A DNA stretch of 31,653 bases from DATKSG01 sp035531775 (GCA_035531775.1 DATKSG010000010.1:1-31653); one strand, 5' to 3'; counted from the stretch's first letter, positions 14,867 through 23,861 are shown. The notes: generated by a model from the sequence alone, not told the origin. Translations and numbers: made by a program.

Positions 14867-16219
14867 ATGACCAAGTCACTCGCCGAAATGGAGTACCGGG
14901 CCGCCGAGCCCGATGTCGCCGACGGTGCGTCCGAGGTGGCGCTGCCTCGCGGGGTCGGCCTGCGGTGGGTGGCGCGCGAGGCGGTGGCCGGCCTCGGTGG
15001 CGAGCTCCGCCTGGTGCGCCGGGATCTCGGACTGGCCCTGGGCCGGCTGGTGGCCAGTGCCCGGGGTCGGGTGCGGGTCATGGTGGCCGGTGAGCTCGGG
15101 CCGTGGTGGCAGGGTGCTTCCCCGAGCCCGTCCCGGCGCCTGGCTCAGGTGCTTCGGCGGCACCTGGCCCCTCTTCCGACCGGGGTCGCCGACGGCTCGC
15201 CGGTCCCCGAGCACGGTGCCACCGGACGCCACCGGTTGCGCTGGCGCCAGGGTCTGGCCGTCGGGGTGTGTGCCTTCGCCGTATGGCTCCTCTTCGACGC
15301 GCCGACCCTCATGCACAGCGCGGAGGCCTCGCCGCTCGGGGCGCGCCGCAGCGCCGCGCTGGTGATCCTTCGGCCGCTGTCGCGGGTGAGCGAGGACATC
15401 GGCCTCTCCCACCTGGTGGGGACGGCCGACAGAGTGCTCGGACGCGATGGCCGGGGCGTCGTTCAGGTGGTGGGGCCGGCGGCCCGTGCCGCCGCGCCCG
15501 GCCGTCAGGGGTCGGGGCTGCACCGCTCGTCCCTCCCGGCGTCGGACACCCTGGCGCCGCTGGCTGCGCCCACCGCCGCTGCGCCCTTGCGAGTGCTGTC
15601 TGTGGGGGACTCCCTCGGTGTCGACTTCGGTGGTCCTTTCGTCGACGCCCTGGCCGCCACCGGCGTGGTCAATGCGGCCCTCGACGCCCATATCGACACC
15701 GGCTTGTCCCGCCCCGACTACTTCGACTGGCCCGGCGAGCTCCACGACGACCTGGTCCGCTACCAGTCCCAGGCCGTGGTGGTGTTCCTCGGTGCCAATG
15801 ACCCACAGAATTTCGTCGACGGCGGCCAAGCTCTGGCCTACGGGACACCGGCATGGTCGGCTGCCTATGCCCGCCGGGTGGGCCAGTTCATGGAGGAGGC
15901 CACCAGCACGGGGGCCCGCGTCCTGTGGGTCGGCATGCCCCCCATGGCCGACCCCGCCCTCGACGCCAAGATGGAAGCGCTCGACAACATCTACCAGTCC
16001 GAGGCCGGCGCCCATCCCGGCGTCACGTACTTCTCGTCGTGGTCGGTGTTCTCCGACCAGCACGGCGACTTTGCCCAGTTCCTCCCCGACGCCTCGGGCA
16101 ACGAGGTGGCCGTGCGCGAGCCGGACGGCACCCATGTGTCACCCGACGGCGCTGCACGGCTGTCACAATCTGTGATCGACGCCATGGACCGCGCCTGGGG
16201 CCTGTACCTGCGCCCGTGA
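14867..16219 (+). CDS. DUF459/SGNH-hydrolase-fold protein, membrane anchored
   Basis: A 450-residue protein. A basic cytoplasmic N-terminus (~1-125) precedes one membrane segment (~129-145, LAVGVCAFAVWLLF), a linker, and an extracellular SGNH domain from ~240. Block I is SVGDSLGVDFG with nucleophile S249, block III is LGANDPQ with N311, and block V is EPDGTHVSPDG with D420 and H423. This fits DUF459, the partner of MBOAT proteins in surface O-acylation, working like AlgX/PatB in receiving the acyl group and loading it on the glycan. It lies 55 bases after the MBOAT gene on the same strand. No ribosome site is evident; ATG 14888 is an alternative start. Confidence 0.88.
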   Translation: MTKSLAEMEYRAAEPDVADGASEVALPRGVGLRWVAREAVAGLGGELRLVRRDLGLALGRLVASARGRVRVMVAGELGPWWQGASPSPSRRLAQVLRRHLAPLPTGVADGSPVPEHGATGRHRLRWRQGLAVGVCAFAVWLLFDAPTLMHSAEASPLGARRSAALVILRPLSRVSEDIGLSHLVGTADRVLGRDGRGVVQVVGPAARAAAPGRQGSGLHRSSLPASDTLAPLAAPTAAAPLRVLSVGDSLGVDFGGPFVDALAATGVVNAALDAHIDTGLSRPDYFDWPGELHDDLVRYQSQAVVVFLGANDPQNFVDGGQALAYGTPAWSAAYARRVGQFMEEATSTGARVLWVGMPPMADPALDAKMEALDNIYQSEAGAHPGVTYFSSWSVFSDQHGDFAQFLPDASGNEVAVREPDGTHVSPDGAARLSQSVIDAMDRAWGLYLRP

Positions 16220-16232
16220 GGACCGGGAAGAT

Positions 16233-16763
16233 ATGGCTCTGATATGGGTCCTGCGCCACGCCAAGGCGGTGGCGCACAACAAGGACGACCACGGCCGCGC
16301 CCTCACCGGACGCGGCCGGCGCCAGTGCGCTGAAGTGGGGAAGTGGCTCCGAAGCGGCGACTGTCCCGAGCCGTTGCCCGGCCTGGTCTGGTCGTCGTCG
16401 GCCATCAGAGCTCGTGAGACGGCTGCTCTGGCTCTGGCCGACGTTCTCGGCAGCTCCCCCGGCGTCGCCGGTCATGTCGAGGTCGAGCAGTGGCTGTACC
16501 AAGCCCACCCCGACAACGTGGTGGACCGGCTCCGCCTGCTCGGGGCGGAGGTGGCGTCGGTCATGGTGGTTGGCCACAACCCCACGATGGCCGAGTTGGC
16601 GATGGGGCTGCTCGGCCCAGCCGATCCTGTCGGCAGGGCCATCATGGAACAGGGGATGGCTACCGGCGCTGTAGCCGTGGTCGAGGTGACGCCCGGCCCG
16701 TGGTCGGGGCTGTCGATGGGCGAAGGAACCCTGCGCGCCCTGCACGTGCCGACGGCGCGCTGA
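16233..16763 (+). CDS. SixA-like histidine phosphatase
   Basis: A 176-residue member of the histidine phosphatase superfamily. The catalytic motif LRHAKA (H9) has RHA in place of RHG, typical of SixA. The second histidine is in MVVGHNPTMAEL, and LTGRGRRQC and SSAIRARETA are the conserved phosphate-pocket segments. SixA of E. coli dephosphorylates phosphohistidine on phosphotransfer proteins; small actinobacterial homologues have also been linked to other phosphates, so the substrate is open. It begins 13 bases after the SGNH gene, suggesting co-transcription with MBOAT-SGNH. It converges with the SCO1664-family gene, 14 bases apart. Confidence 0.85.
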   Translation: MALIWVLRHAKAVAHNKDDHGRALTGRGRRQCAEVGKWLRSGDCPEPLPGLVWSSSAIRARETAALALADVLGSSPGVAGHVEVEQWLYQAHPDNVVDRLRLLGAEVASVMVVGHNPTMAELAMGLLGPADPVGRAIMEQGMATGAVAVVEVTPGPWSGLSMGEGTLRALHVPTAR

Positions 16764-16777
16764 GCACGCCAGATAGG

Positions 16778-17464
16778 TCAGACCAGGGGCCAGGGGTAGT
16801 GGTGGCTGTCGGGATCGGGCACCGGGAAGCGACCCTTGTCCACCAAACGGTCGAGCCGCTGGGCCAAGGCGGCCATCTCGGCCTCCGACAGCATGGCCTC
16901 GAGGCGCCCCGGCAGCCGGGCACCGAGGTCGGCCAGGTCGCTCAGAAGCCGGCCCGGCACCGGCGCACCGGCGAACTCCCAGATGACGGTGCGGAGCTTG
17001 GGCTCGCTGTGGAAGCACAGGCCGTGGTCGATAGCCCAGATGGTGCCATCGTGGCCGAGCAGGCAGTGCCCGCTCTTGCGATCGGCGTTGTTGGCCACCA
17101 CGTCGAAGGCGCAGATGGCCATAAGGCGCTCCAGATGGGCTTCGTCCGCCACCAACGTGAAGTGGTGCTCGGAGAAGTCGGCGTCCACGTAGCGCTGCAG
17201 CGACCCTGGCCCGAAAGGAGCGTCGTGGCGCTCGATGGTCTCGGGCACGAAGCCCCAGCCGAGTAGCTCGGACAACTCGTAGGCCGCCACCTCCCTGCGA
17301 TACAGGCAAGGAGGGAAGTCCCACAGCCGACGCTCACCCCGACCCGGCTTGTACACCGCAGCCTGTTGCTCGTCGCCCTTGCCGCAGGTGACCAGGAAGG
17401 TCAAGTTGGAGCTCCACGGCAGCCTTCCGAGGACTTCCACCTCGCCCCGGCCCAGGATGCTCAC
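16778..17464 (-). CDS. SCO1664-family protein (PI3/PI4-kinase-like fold)
   Basis: A 228-residue protein of the family named for Streptomyces SCO1664 (Rv2133c in M. tuberculosis). Kinase-like features are visible: a candidate ATP-binding lysine in AVYKPGRGE (K39), a glutamate in YRREVAAYEL (E58), a catalytic-loop-like FDVVANNADRKSGHCL (D128, H133) and a metal-binding-loop-like WAIDHGLCFH (D146). These resemble PI3/4-kinase-like and HipA-like phosphotransferases. No activity is established that I know of. The GTG start overlaps the DUF3090 stop as GTGA. Third gene of a tight trio; the mycobacterial order is the same, but mshC, which lies nearby there, is absent here. Confidence 0.85.
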   Translation of the reverse strand: MSILGRGEVEVLGRLPWSSNLTFLVTCGKGDEQQAAVYKPGRGERRLWDFPPCLYRREVAAYELSELLGWGFVPETIERHDAPFGPGSLQRYVDADFSEHHFTLVADEAHLERLMAICAFDVVANNADRKSGHCLLGHDGTIWAIDHGLCFHSEPKLRTVIWEFAGAPVPGRLLSDLADLGARLPGRLEAMLSEAEMAALAQRLDRLVDKGRFPVPDPDSHHYPWPLV

Positions 17465-17958
17465 GTAGCCGGTGGACGGTGCCCGTTCGTCCGGGGGCAA
17501 TGGTGGCCCGCAGGGTCCAGGGGCAACGAGCACAGAGGGCACGGGGGGCGTCCGGCTTCGACCAGCGAGGTGGACCGGATGGCGAAGGCGGCGGCCTGGG
17601 CCCGGGTCACGGTGAAGCGGGCCATGTCGCCGTCCTCCCCCTCGGCCACCAATTCCTCGGCCACCAGCACGATCCGGTCGAGCTCGTCGTCGTAGCTGAC
17701 CCCGAGCGTCCCCACCACCCAGTGCGGCTCGGTGGGTGACTCGAGCTCGAGGTCCTCGGGCAGGTGCCCGGGTCGTTCCAGTTCCACCAGGACCTGGCCG
17801 AGGTACTCGGCTAGCACCGAGATCTGCTGCTTCTCGGCCTTCAGCGTGAGAAGTGTCCCACCGGCCCGGCACTGGATGAGGAATACGCGTCGCCCCACCG
17901 GCCCTTCGGTGCCCACGGCGAAGCGGTCGAGATCGCCTAGGTCGAGTGACGGGCTCAT
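17461..17958 (-). CDS. DUF3090 protein with C-terminal zinc-ribbon-like tail
   Basis: A 165-residue actinobacterial DUF3090 protein (Rv2134c type). The body has DRFAVGTEGPVGRRVFLIQ, VSVLAEYL-like QISVLAEYLGQVL and EPHWVVGTLGVSYD-type strands; the tail CPLCSLPLDPAGHHCPR carries Cys-Cys...His-Cys spacing that looks like a small zinc ribbon (C144-C147 region). Function unknown. ATG 17958 overlaps the phosphomutase stop as ATGA, and its stop overlaps the next start as GTGA, so the three products are probably made in fixed ratio and may act together. Confidence 0.88.
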   Translation of the reverse strand: MSPSLDLGDLDRFAVGTEGPVGRRVFLIQCRAGGTLLTLKAEKQQISVLAEYLGQVLVELERPGHLPEDLELESPTEPHWVVGTLGVSYDDELDRIVLVAEELVAEGEDGDMARFTVTRAQAAAFAIRSTSLVEAGRPPCPLCSLPLDPAGHHCPRTNGHRPPAT

Positions 17959-18599
17959 GACAGGGCCAACTCGCCCAGGTTGCCGGTGGTGTTGACGCAC
18001 AGGACATGGAGACCGCCACCGCCGCGCACCAGGGCGGTGACCGAGCACGGGGAGATGACCACCCGTTGGAAGAGATCCAAAGGCACGCCGGCGGTGGCGG
18101 CCACCGCCGCCTTTATGGGATCGGCGTGCGACACGGCGACGAACCCGGTCCCGCCGTGAGCGGCGGCCAGCCGATCGATGGTGGCAGTGATGCGTGACTG
18201 CATCTCGGGAAACGACTCACCTTCGGGGAACCGGAACTGCGACGGCAACGACTGGACGGTGCGCCATTCGCGCCGGCGGCGCAGGCTGCTCAGGCTGGCC
18301 CCAGTCCAGGCGCCGAAGTCGCACTCGAGAAGGCCGCGCTCGATGCGCACCTTGCAGCCGAGGCGCGCCGCGATGGGCTTGGCTGTCTCCACCGCCCTCT
18401 CCAACGGGGAGGCGTAGACGGCCTCGGGCGGCCGGGGCATGGCGGCGATGCGGTCGGCCACCGCTTCGGCCTGGGCCCGGCCCTCGTCGGACAGGTGGAG
18501 GCCCGGCGCCCGACCCGGCAGCACTTTTCCGGTGGTGGCCGTGCGTCCGTGGCGGACGAGGAGCGCGACGGCAGGCGCTGGGGGACGTCGGGGAGTCAC
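17955..18599 (-). CDS. MSMEG_4193-type phosphomutase/histidine phosphatase
   Basis: A 214-residue phosphoglycerate-mutase-like protein of the family headed by MSMEG_4193 (Rv2135c). LLVRHGRTA holds the catalytic histidine (H17); LHLSDEGRAQAEAVA, YASPLERAVETA, LLECDFGAWTG and VAVSHADPIKAAVA are the conserved blocks, the last with the second histidine. The M. tuberculosis homologue has been reported to have phosphatase activity; the physiological substrate is not clear. GTG 18599 is the only sensible start; TACGAT 8 bases upstream without a ribosome site suggests a leaderless transcript. First gene of the phosphomutase-DUF3090-SCO1664 operon, divergent from the UDG gene by 25 bases. Confidence 0.88.
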   Translation of the reverse strand: MTPRRPPAPAVALLVRHGRTATTGKVLPGRAPGLHLSDEGRAQAEAVADRIAAMPRPPEAVYASPLERAVETAKPIAARLGCKVRIERGLLECDFGAWTGASLSSLRRRREWRTVQSLPSQFRFPEGESFPEMQSRITATIDRLAAAHGGTGFVAVSHADPIKAAVAATAGVPLDLFQRVVISPCSVTALVRGGGGLHVLCVNTTGNLGELALS

Positions 18600-18607
18600 G
18601 CTCGGCC

Positions 18608-18617
18608 ATCGTACGCT
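18608..18617. promoter_or_regulatory. Overlapping divergent -10 elements (phosphomutase / UDG)
   Basis: On the plus strand TACGCT (18612-18617) lies 7 bases before the UDG GTG. On the minus strand TACGAT (18608-18613) lies 8 bases before the phosphomutase GTG. The two hexamers share two bases within a 25-base intergenic gap. Neither start has a ribosome-binding site, as expected of leaderless mRNAs. RNA polymerase could not occupy both at once. Confidence 0.55.
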
Positions 18618-18624
18618 GATCCCC

Positions 18625-19329
18625 GTGCCGCTCCGGAAGGCCCCCGACTCCACCGGTCCCACACCGGCAGCGCTGGCCGCGTTGACCGACGACATCACTT
18701 CCTGCCGTCGGTGCCCGCGCCTGGTGGCCTGGCGGGAAGCGGTGGCCGTCGAGCGCCGCGCCGCCTTTGCCGGCGAGCAGTACTGGGGCCGCCCGGTCCC
18801 CGGCTTCGGGGACCCCGATGCGTCGGTGGTCTTCGTGGGACTGGCGCCGGCCGCACACGGCGGCAACCGAACCGGGCGCGTCTTCACCGGGGACCGGTCG
18901 GGCGACTGGCTCTTCGCCGCCCTGTGGCGCGCCGGCCTGGCCAGCCAGCCCACGAGCACCCACCTGCACGACGGCTTGACCCTGTCGGGGGCGTACGTGC
19001 TGGCCGCCGTGCGCTGCGCGCCACCGGGCAACCGGCCCACTCCCGAGGAGCGCGTCAGCTGTGCTCCTTTCATGTCGCGTGAGCTGGCTCTTCTCGCTGG
19101 GGCCAAGGTGCTCGTGGCCCTGGGGCAGTTCGCCTACCAGGCGCTGTCCGCCGAAGTCGGACTGCGCCCGCGGCCCAAGTTCGGCCACGCAGTGGAGGCG
19201 GCCCTGCCCGACGGCCGCACCGTGCTGTGCTCGTACCATCCGAGCCAGCAGAACACCTTCACCGGCACGCTGACCGAGGACATGTTCGACGCCGTGATGC
19301 GCAGGGCGCTGTCCCTGGCCGGCCGGTGA
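18625..19329 (+). CDS. Family 5 uracil-DNA glycosylase (UDGb)
   Basis: A 234-residue iron-sulfur uracil-DNA glycosylase. Cysteines in SCRRCPRL (C27, C30) and two more in AVRCAPP...RVSC would hold the [4Fe-4S] cluster. The active-site motif GLAPAAHGGNRTGR (72-85) and the later SYHPSQQNTFTG are diagnostic of family 5 (UDGb) rather than family 4. The enzyme excises uracil and some deaminated purines from DNA to start base-excision repair, suited to a high-GC genome with much cytosine. The start is GTG 18625, placed 7 bases after a TACGCT -10, so probably leaderless. It converges with the FrhB gene, 3 bases between stops. Confidence 0.93.
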   Translation: MPLRKAPDSTGPTPAALAALTDDITSCRRCPRLVAWREAVAVERRAAFAGEQYWGRPVPGFGDPDASVVFVGLAPAAHGGNRTGRVFTGDRSGDWLFAALWRAGLASQPTSTHLHDGLTLSGAYVLAAVRCAPPGNRPTPEERVSCAPFMSRELALLAGAKVLVALGQFAYQALSAEVGLRPRPKFGHAVEAALPDGRTVLCSYHPSQQNTFTGTLTEDMFDAVMRRALSLAGR

Positions 19330-19332
19330 GGT

Positions 19333-20457
19333 TCAGGCCGACACCGGGATCCGCCGGGGCCCGTCGACCGCCGTGGCCGGCCAGCGTCGCCGGCTGACCT
19401 GGGCCAGCTTCCGCAGCAGGGCGATGGCCCCCGGGTCGTCGTCACCGGGCCTGGTCTCGATGGCCCCGTCGGCCACCATGGCGGCCATGATCTCGCGGCC
19501 CTGGTCGGTGCGGACGATGGTGAGGGTCCAGTCGTCGAAGGCGCCGATGCCGCCGGTCGAGATGTCGGCGTGCTCGGCGGCGAAGTCAGGGCACGTCGTG
19601 CATCCCTGGCGCGTCCAGGCGTGACCTTCTTTGAGTGGGACCTCGTGATAGGCGCCATCTGCCGTCCAGATCTGGAACACGCCCTTGATGTTGATCTTGG
19701 TGATATCGGCCCGGGCCAGCCCGTACTTGGCCTCGAACAGCTCAGGGAAGATGGCGTCGTCGAACGTCTTCGAGCACAGCAGGCCGATCGTGAGCGCCAG
19801 GCGTCGAGCCACCTTTCCCGCCTTGCGGGTCGACATGACCGCCGGCACCGACGCCTGGCAGCTCATGCCAACCAGGGCGATGCGCTCCGCTCCCGCCTCG
19901 ATGGCGGCCGGGTAGGCCAAGGGGTTGGCCGAGTACGTGTAGCGCGACCCGGCCGCCGCCAATACCTCGGCGGCCGTTCGGGCCACGGCCGGCACCGCCT
20001 TCCACGTGGTGCCGTCGCCCTCGAGGGCCGACACCAGGGCGGCGTCGATCACGCCGTGGTCCAGGGCCCAGATCAAGATGGCCGATACCAGGCCGCCGTC
20101 CTGGCCGTTCTGGCGCACGGCGGGGTCACTGGCCCGGGCCAGCACGATGTCGGACGACACCCCGGCCACTTCCTCCACCGACCGTTCCCGGCCGAAGAGG
20201 AAGGTGTCGATCTCCGACTCCCAGGTGCGAAAGCGCGGACAGGCGCGTGTGCACATGGTGCAGCCGCGCGCTCCATGGGTGCAGTCCTCAGGACCCCCGT
20301 CCTCGTCGACCTTCCACGGCCGGTACACGCCGCCCTCGTCGTTGTAGTGCAGCACGTCGTGCGGGCAGGCGATGATGCAACCGGCGCATCCGGTGCACAG
20401 GCCGGAGGTCACCACTTCCTTGTAGAGATCGGCCCAGTGCGGCTTCTCGGGAGGCAT
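19333..20457 (-). CDS. Stand-alone F420 hydrogenase/dehydrogenase beta-subunit-family (FrhB) protein
   Basis: A 374-residue iron-sulfur flavoprotein. The N-terminal ferredoxin-like part has SGLCTGCAGCIIACP (~18-32) and CTHGARGCTMCTRACP (~59-74), giving two cysteine clusters. The FrhB core follows (SSDIVLARASDP, QDGGLVSAIL, GMSCQASVPAV, KINIKGVF) with two more cysteines in QGCTTCPDFAAEHADIS. Proteins of this family bind FAD and FeS clusters and pass electrons between reduced F420 and ferredoxin or another acceptor. No hydrogenase or dehydrogenase partner is nearby, so the acceptor is unknown. ATG 20457 has TAACGT 6 bases upstream and no ribosome site, suggesting leaderless expression. Confidence 0.88.
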   Translation of the reverse strand: MPPEKPHWADLYKEVVTSGLCTGCAGCIIACPHDVLHYNDEGGVYRPWKVDEDGGPEDCTHGARGCTMCTRACPRFRTWESEIDTFLFGRERSVEEVAGVSSDIVLARASDPAVRQNGQDGGLVSAILIWALDHGVIDAALVSALEGDGTTWKAVPAVARTAAEVLAAAGSRYTYSANPLAYPAAIEAGAERIALVGMSCQASVPAVMSTRKAGKVARRLALTIGLLCSKTFDDAIFPELFEAKYGLARADITKINIKGVFQIWTADGAYHEVPLKEGHAWTRQGCTTCPDFAAEHADISTGGIGAFDDWTLTIVRTDQGREIMAAMVADGAIETRPGDDDPGAIALLRKLAQVSRRRWPATAVDGPRRIPVSA

Positions 20458-20463
20458 GGCTGC

Positions 20464-20473
20464 ACGTTAGCGT
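20464..20473. promoter_or_regulatory. Overlapping divergent -10 elements (FrhB / Fpg)
   Basis: TAGCGT (20468-20473, plus) lies 8 bases before the Fpg GTG, and TAACGT (minus, 20464-20469) lies 6 bases before the FrhB ATG. They share two bases in a 24-base gap, and neither gene has a ribosome site. This is the same design as at 18608-18617. Confidence 0.5.
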
Positions 20474-20481
20474 CGGGCCTC

Positions 20482-21264
20482 GTGCCGGAGCTGCCAGAGG
20501 TAGAGGCCTACCGGCAGCTGGCCGAACAGGCACTGGGCCGGATGGTGTCAACGGTCCGGGTGACCGATCCCCGCTTCGTGCGCGGTCCCTCGGGGCCTGC
20601 CGCCCTGGTTGGCGCTCTGCGCCAACACCGCTTCGTGGCCGCCCGGCGTCACGGGAAGCTCCTCGTCCTCGACCTCGACTCCGGGCACCGCCTGGGCTTG
20701 CACTTCGGGATGACCGGTCGCCTGCTGGTGGACGGCACGCCAGGGGTGGACGGGCTGCTGTATTCGAGTGATCGGGGCCTCCCGGTGTGGGACCGGCTCA
20801 TCGTCGGCCTGGCCGACGGCGGCTCGCTGGTGGTGTCCGATCCCCGGCTGCTCGGAGGTGCCAGCCTCGACCCCGACGAGCAGCGGCTCGGGCCCGATGC
20901 CCGCTCGGTCACCCCCGCCGAGCTGCGCCGGGCACTGGCCGGCAGTGCCAGCGCCCTGAAGGCCCGGCTCCTCGACCAGGCCAAGTTGGCCGGGGTGGGA
21001 AACCTCATGGCCGACGAGCTTCTGTGGCGGGCCTCGCTCGCCCCCGGGCGCCGGGCCGGGTCGCTGTCGCCGGCCGAGCAGCGCCGTCTGCTGCACCACC
21101 TGCGGGCCACGGTGGAGCTGCTCATGGCCCGGGGCGGATCGCACATGGGAGATCTCATGGCCGAGCGCCACCCCGGTGGTCGCTGCCCCCGCGACGGCGC
21201 CGGGCTGCGACGAAGCACTATCGGCGGTCGCACCAGCTGGTGGTGCCCGGCGCACCAGCGCTGA
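20482..21264 (+). CDS. Fpg/Nei-family DNA glycosylase with altered zinc finger
   Basis: A 260-residue formamidopyrimidine-type glycosylase/AP lyase. PELPEVE directly follows the start, giving the catalytic N-terminal proline and E3. The beta-hairpin lysine is in RRHGKLLVLDL, and the H2TH region is LLDQAKLAGVGNLMADELLWR. The C-terminal finger runs from CPRDGAG to WWCPAHQR: the usual CxxC...CxxC is here C-D...C-H, so zinc would be held by Cys, possibly Asp, Cys and His, or the finger is zinc-free. It removes oxidised bases such as 8-oxoguanine or oxidised pyrimidines; Fpg versus Nei specificity cannot be set. GTG 20482 is fixed by the need for proline at position 2. Confidence 0.9.
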   Translation: MPELPEVEAYRQLAEQALGRMVSTVRVTDPRFVRGPSGPAALVGALRQHRFVAARRHGKLLVLDLDSGHRLGLHFGMTGRLLVDGTPGVDGLLYSSDRGLPVWDRLIVGLADGGSLVVSDPRLLGGASLDPDEQRLGPDARSVTPAELRRALAGSASALKARLLDQAKLAGVGNLMADELLWRASLAPGRRAGSLSPAEQRRLLHHLRATVELLMARGGSHMGDLMAERHPGGRCPRDGAGLRRSTIGGRTSWWCPAHQR

Positions 21265-21267
21265 CCG

Positions 21268-21290
21268 GGCGTGGGCCACCGACTCACGCC
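21268..21290. terminator. Hairpin between convergent fpg and bcp
   Basis: GGCGTG and CACGCC pair around an 11-base loop in the 34-base gap between the two convergent genes. It could end both transcripts. The stem is short and lacks a U-run. Confidence 0.35.
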
Positions 21291-21298
21291 GCCGGCGG

Positions 21299-21769
21299 TC
21301 AGCGGGTCGCTTCCACCTCGGCCAGCACCTTGGCGGCATGGCCGTCGGCCCGGACGTGGTACCAGGCCCGTTGCACGCGCCCGTCGGGGCCGATGAGGAA
21401 CGTCGAGCGGATGGCGCCCACCGTCTTGCGGCCGTACAGCGTCTTCTCACCCCAGGCGCCGTAGCGCTCCATGACCTTGTGCCCGTGGTCCGACAGCAAC
21501 GCGAAGCCGAGCTCGAACTTGGACCTGAAAGCGACGTGGGAGTCGGCGTCGTCGGGCGAGATGCCGAGCACGGCCACGTCGGCCCGGGCGAAGGCGCGCA
21601 AGTTGTCGTTGAACTGGCACGCCTCCTTGGTGCAGCCCGGCGTGTCGTCGGCCGGGTAGAAGTAGACCACCACCGGCGAGCCGGCGAACTGGGCCAACGA
21701 CACCTTGGTGCCGCTGTGGTCGGGGAGGGTGAACGCCGGGGCGCGGTCACCGCTTTGGAGCGTGGGCAT
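21299..21769 (-). CDS. bcp: Bcp-type thioredoxin-dependent peroxiredoxin
   Basis: A 156-residue peroxiredoxin of the BCP/PrxQ group. The peroxidatic cysteine is in DDTPGCTKEACQF, with the resolving cysteine five residues later, the standard Bcp CxxxxC layout. VVVYFYPADDTPG, GISPDDADSHVAF, LLSDHGHKVMERYGAWGEK and RSTFLIGPDG are the expected family segments. It reduces hydrogen and organic peroxides with thioredoxin or a similar thiol donor in the cytosol. ATG 21769 has AGGAGG 7 bases upstream, which decides the start over the longer open frame. It is divergent from the thiC riboswitch region and convergent with fpg. Confidence 0.94.
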   Translation of the reverse strand: MPTLQSGDRAPAFTLPDHSGTKVSLAQFAGSPVVVYFYPADDTPGCTKEACQFNDNLRAFARADVAVLGISPDDADSHVAFRSKFELGFALLSDHGHKVMERYGAWGEKTLYGRKTVGAIRSTFLIGPDGRVQRAWYHVRADGHAAKVLAEVEATR

Positions 21770-21844
21770 GGGTCTTCCTCCTGGTGGGGGCGTTGCGCCG
21801 GCCAGGGCTCCACCATCGCACACGGCGCGCGAGACTCGGCTCCG

Positions 21845-21930
21845 ACGGGAGCTCGGGGGACCGGGCTGAGAGGGCGCCTTCTCCGGCGTCGACCGTGGAA
21901 CCTGAACCGGGTAATGCCGGCGGAGGGAGG
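21845..21930 (+). promoter_or_regulatory. TPP riboswitch (THI box) upstream of thiC
   Basis: The conserved THI-box elements are present in order: GGGGGACCGGG, CTGAGA (21866-21871), a variable GC-rich stem (GGCGCC..GGCGTC), and GAACCTGAACCGGGTAAT followed by GCCGGCGGAGGGA (to ~21928). The 3' conserved strand contains GGAGGGAGG, which is also the thiC ribosome-binding site (5 bases before GTG 21936). TPP binding would therefore hide the site directly and block translation. The 5' boundary is approximate. Confidence 0.93.
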
Positions 21931-21935
21931 ACCCC

Positions 21936-23663
<1,728 letters not shown>

Positions 23664-23700
23664 GTCCGGCCATCTCCCGTCCTGGAACGCTGCGCTGGGC

Positions 23701-23706
23701 TACAAT
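23701..23706 (+). promoter_or_regulatory. -10 element (TACAAT) of the helicase leader
   Basis: TACAAT matches TATAAT at 5 of 6 positions and is the best -10 in the gap. No TTGACA-like -35 is seen. Transcription near 23713 would give a leader of about 149 bases, starting directly at a strong hairpin. Confidence 0.5.
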
Positions 23707-23712
23707 TGCCTT

Positions 23713-23861
23713 GCGTGTCGTGGCGACCTGGCCATGACACCGGGGTCTTCCTCATCTGTTCTTCGTGCTCGAGCCCTCCGGGGCGTTGCGGAGTCTGCCG
23801 AGGCGGACCCGCACGGCGGCCCAAAGGCGGCCGCCGGAGACAGCGAGCGATGGAGCACCCG
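23713..23861 (+). ncRNA. Structured 5' leader of the DEAD-box helicase
   Basis: Three stems can be drawn in the predicted leader. Stem 1 (23715-23740) is GTGTCGTGGC/GCCATGACAC, 10 bp with one G-U and a 6-base loop, sitting right at the expected 5' end. Stem 2 (23776-23793) is CTCCG/CGGAG. Stem 3 (23814-23836) is CGGCGGCC/GGCCGCCG with a 7-base loop, ending beside GGAGA (23836-23840). A 43-codon open frame from ATG 23734 ends in an ATGA overlap with helicase ATG 23862. Long structured leaders are known on some bacterial cold-shock helicase mRNAs; I know of no named RNA family matching this one. The function is inference. Confidence 0.45.

Noticed and set aside
16165..16177. TCACAATCTGTGA as a second CRP site
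   Set aside because: Half-sites are in inside-out order and it lies within the SGNH gene.
23706..23849. Helicase N-terminal extension with cysteines (upstream in-frame codons)
   Set aside because: The cysteine-containing stretch lies in the predicted leader, overlaps the -10 and hairpins, and has no start with a ribosome site.
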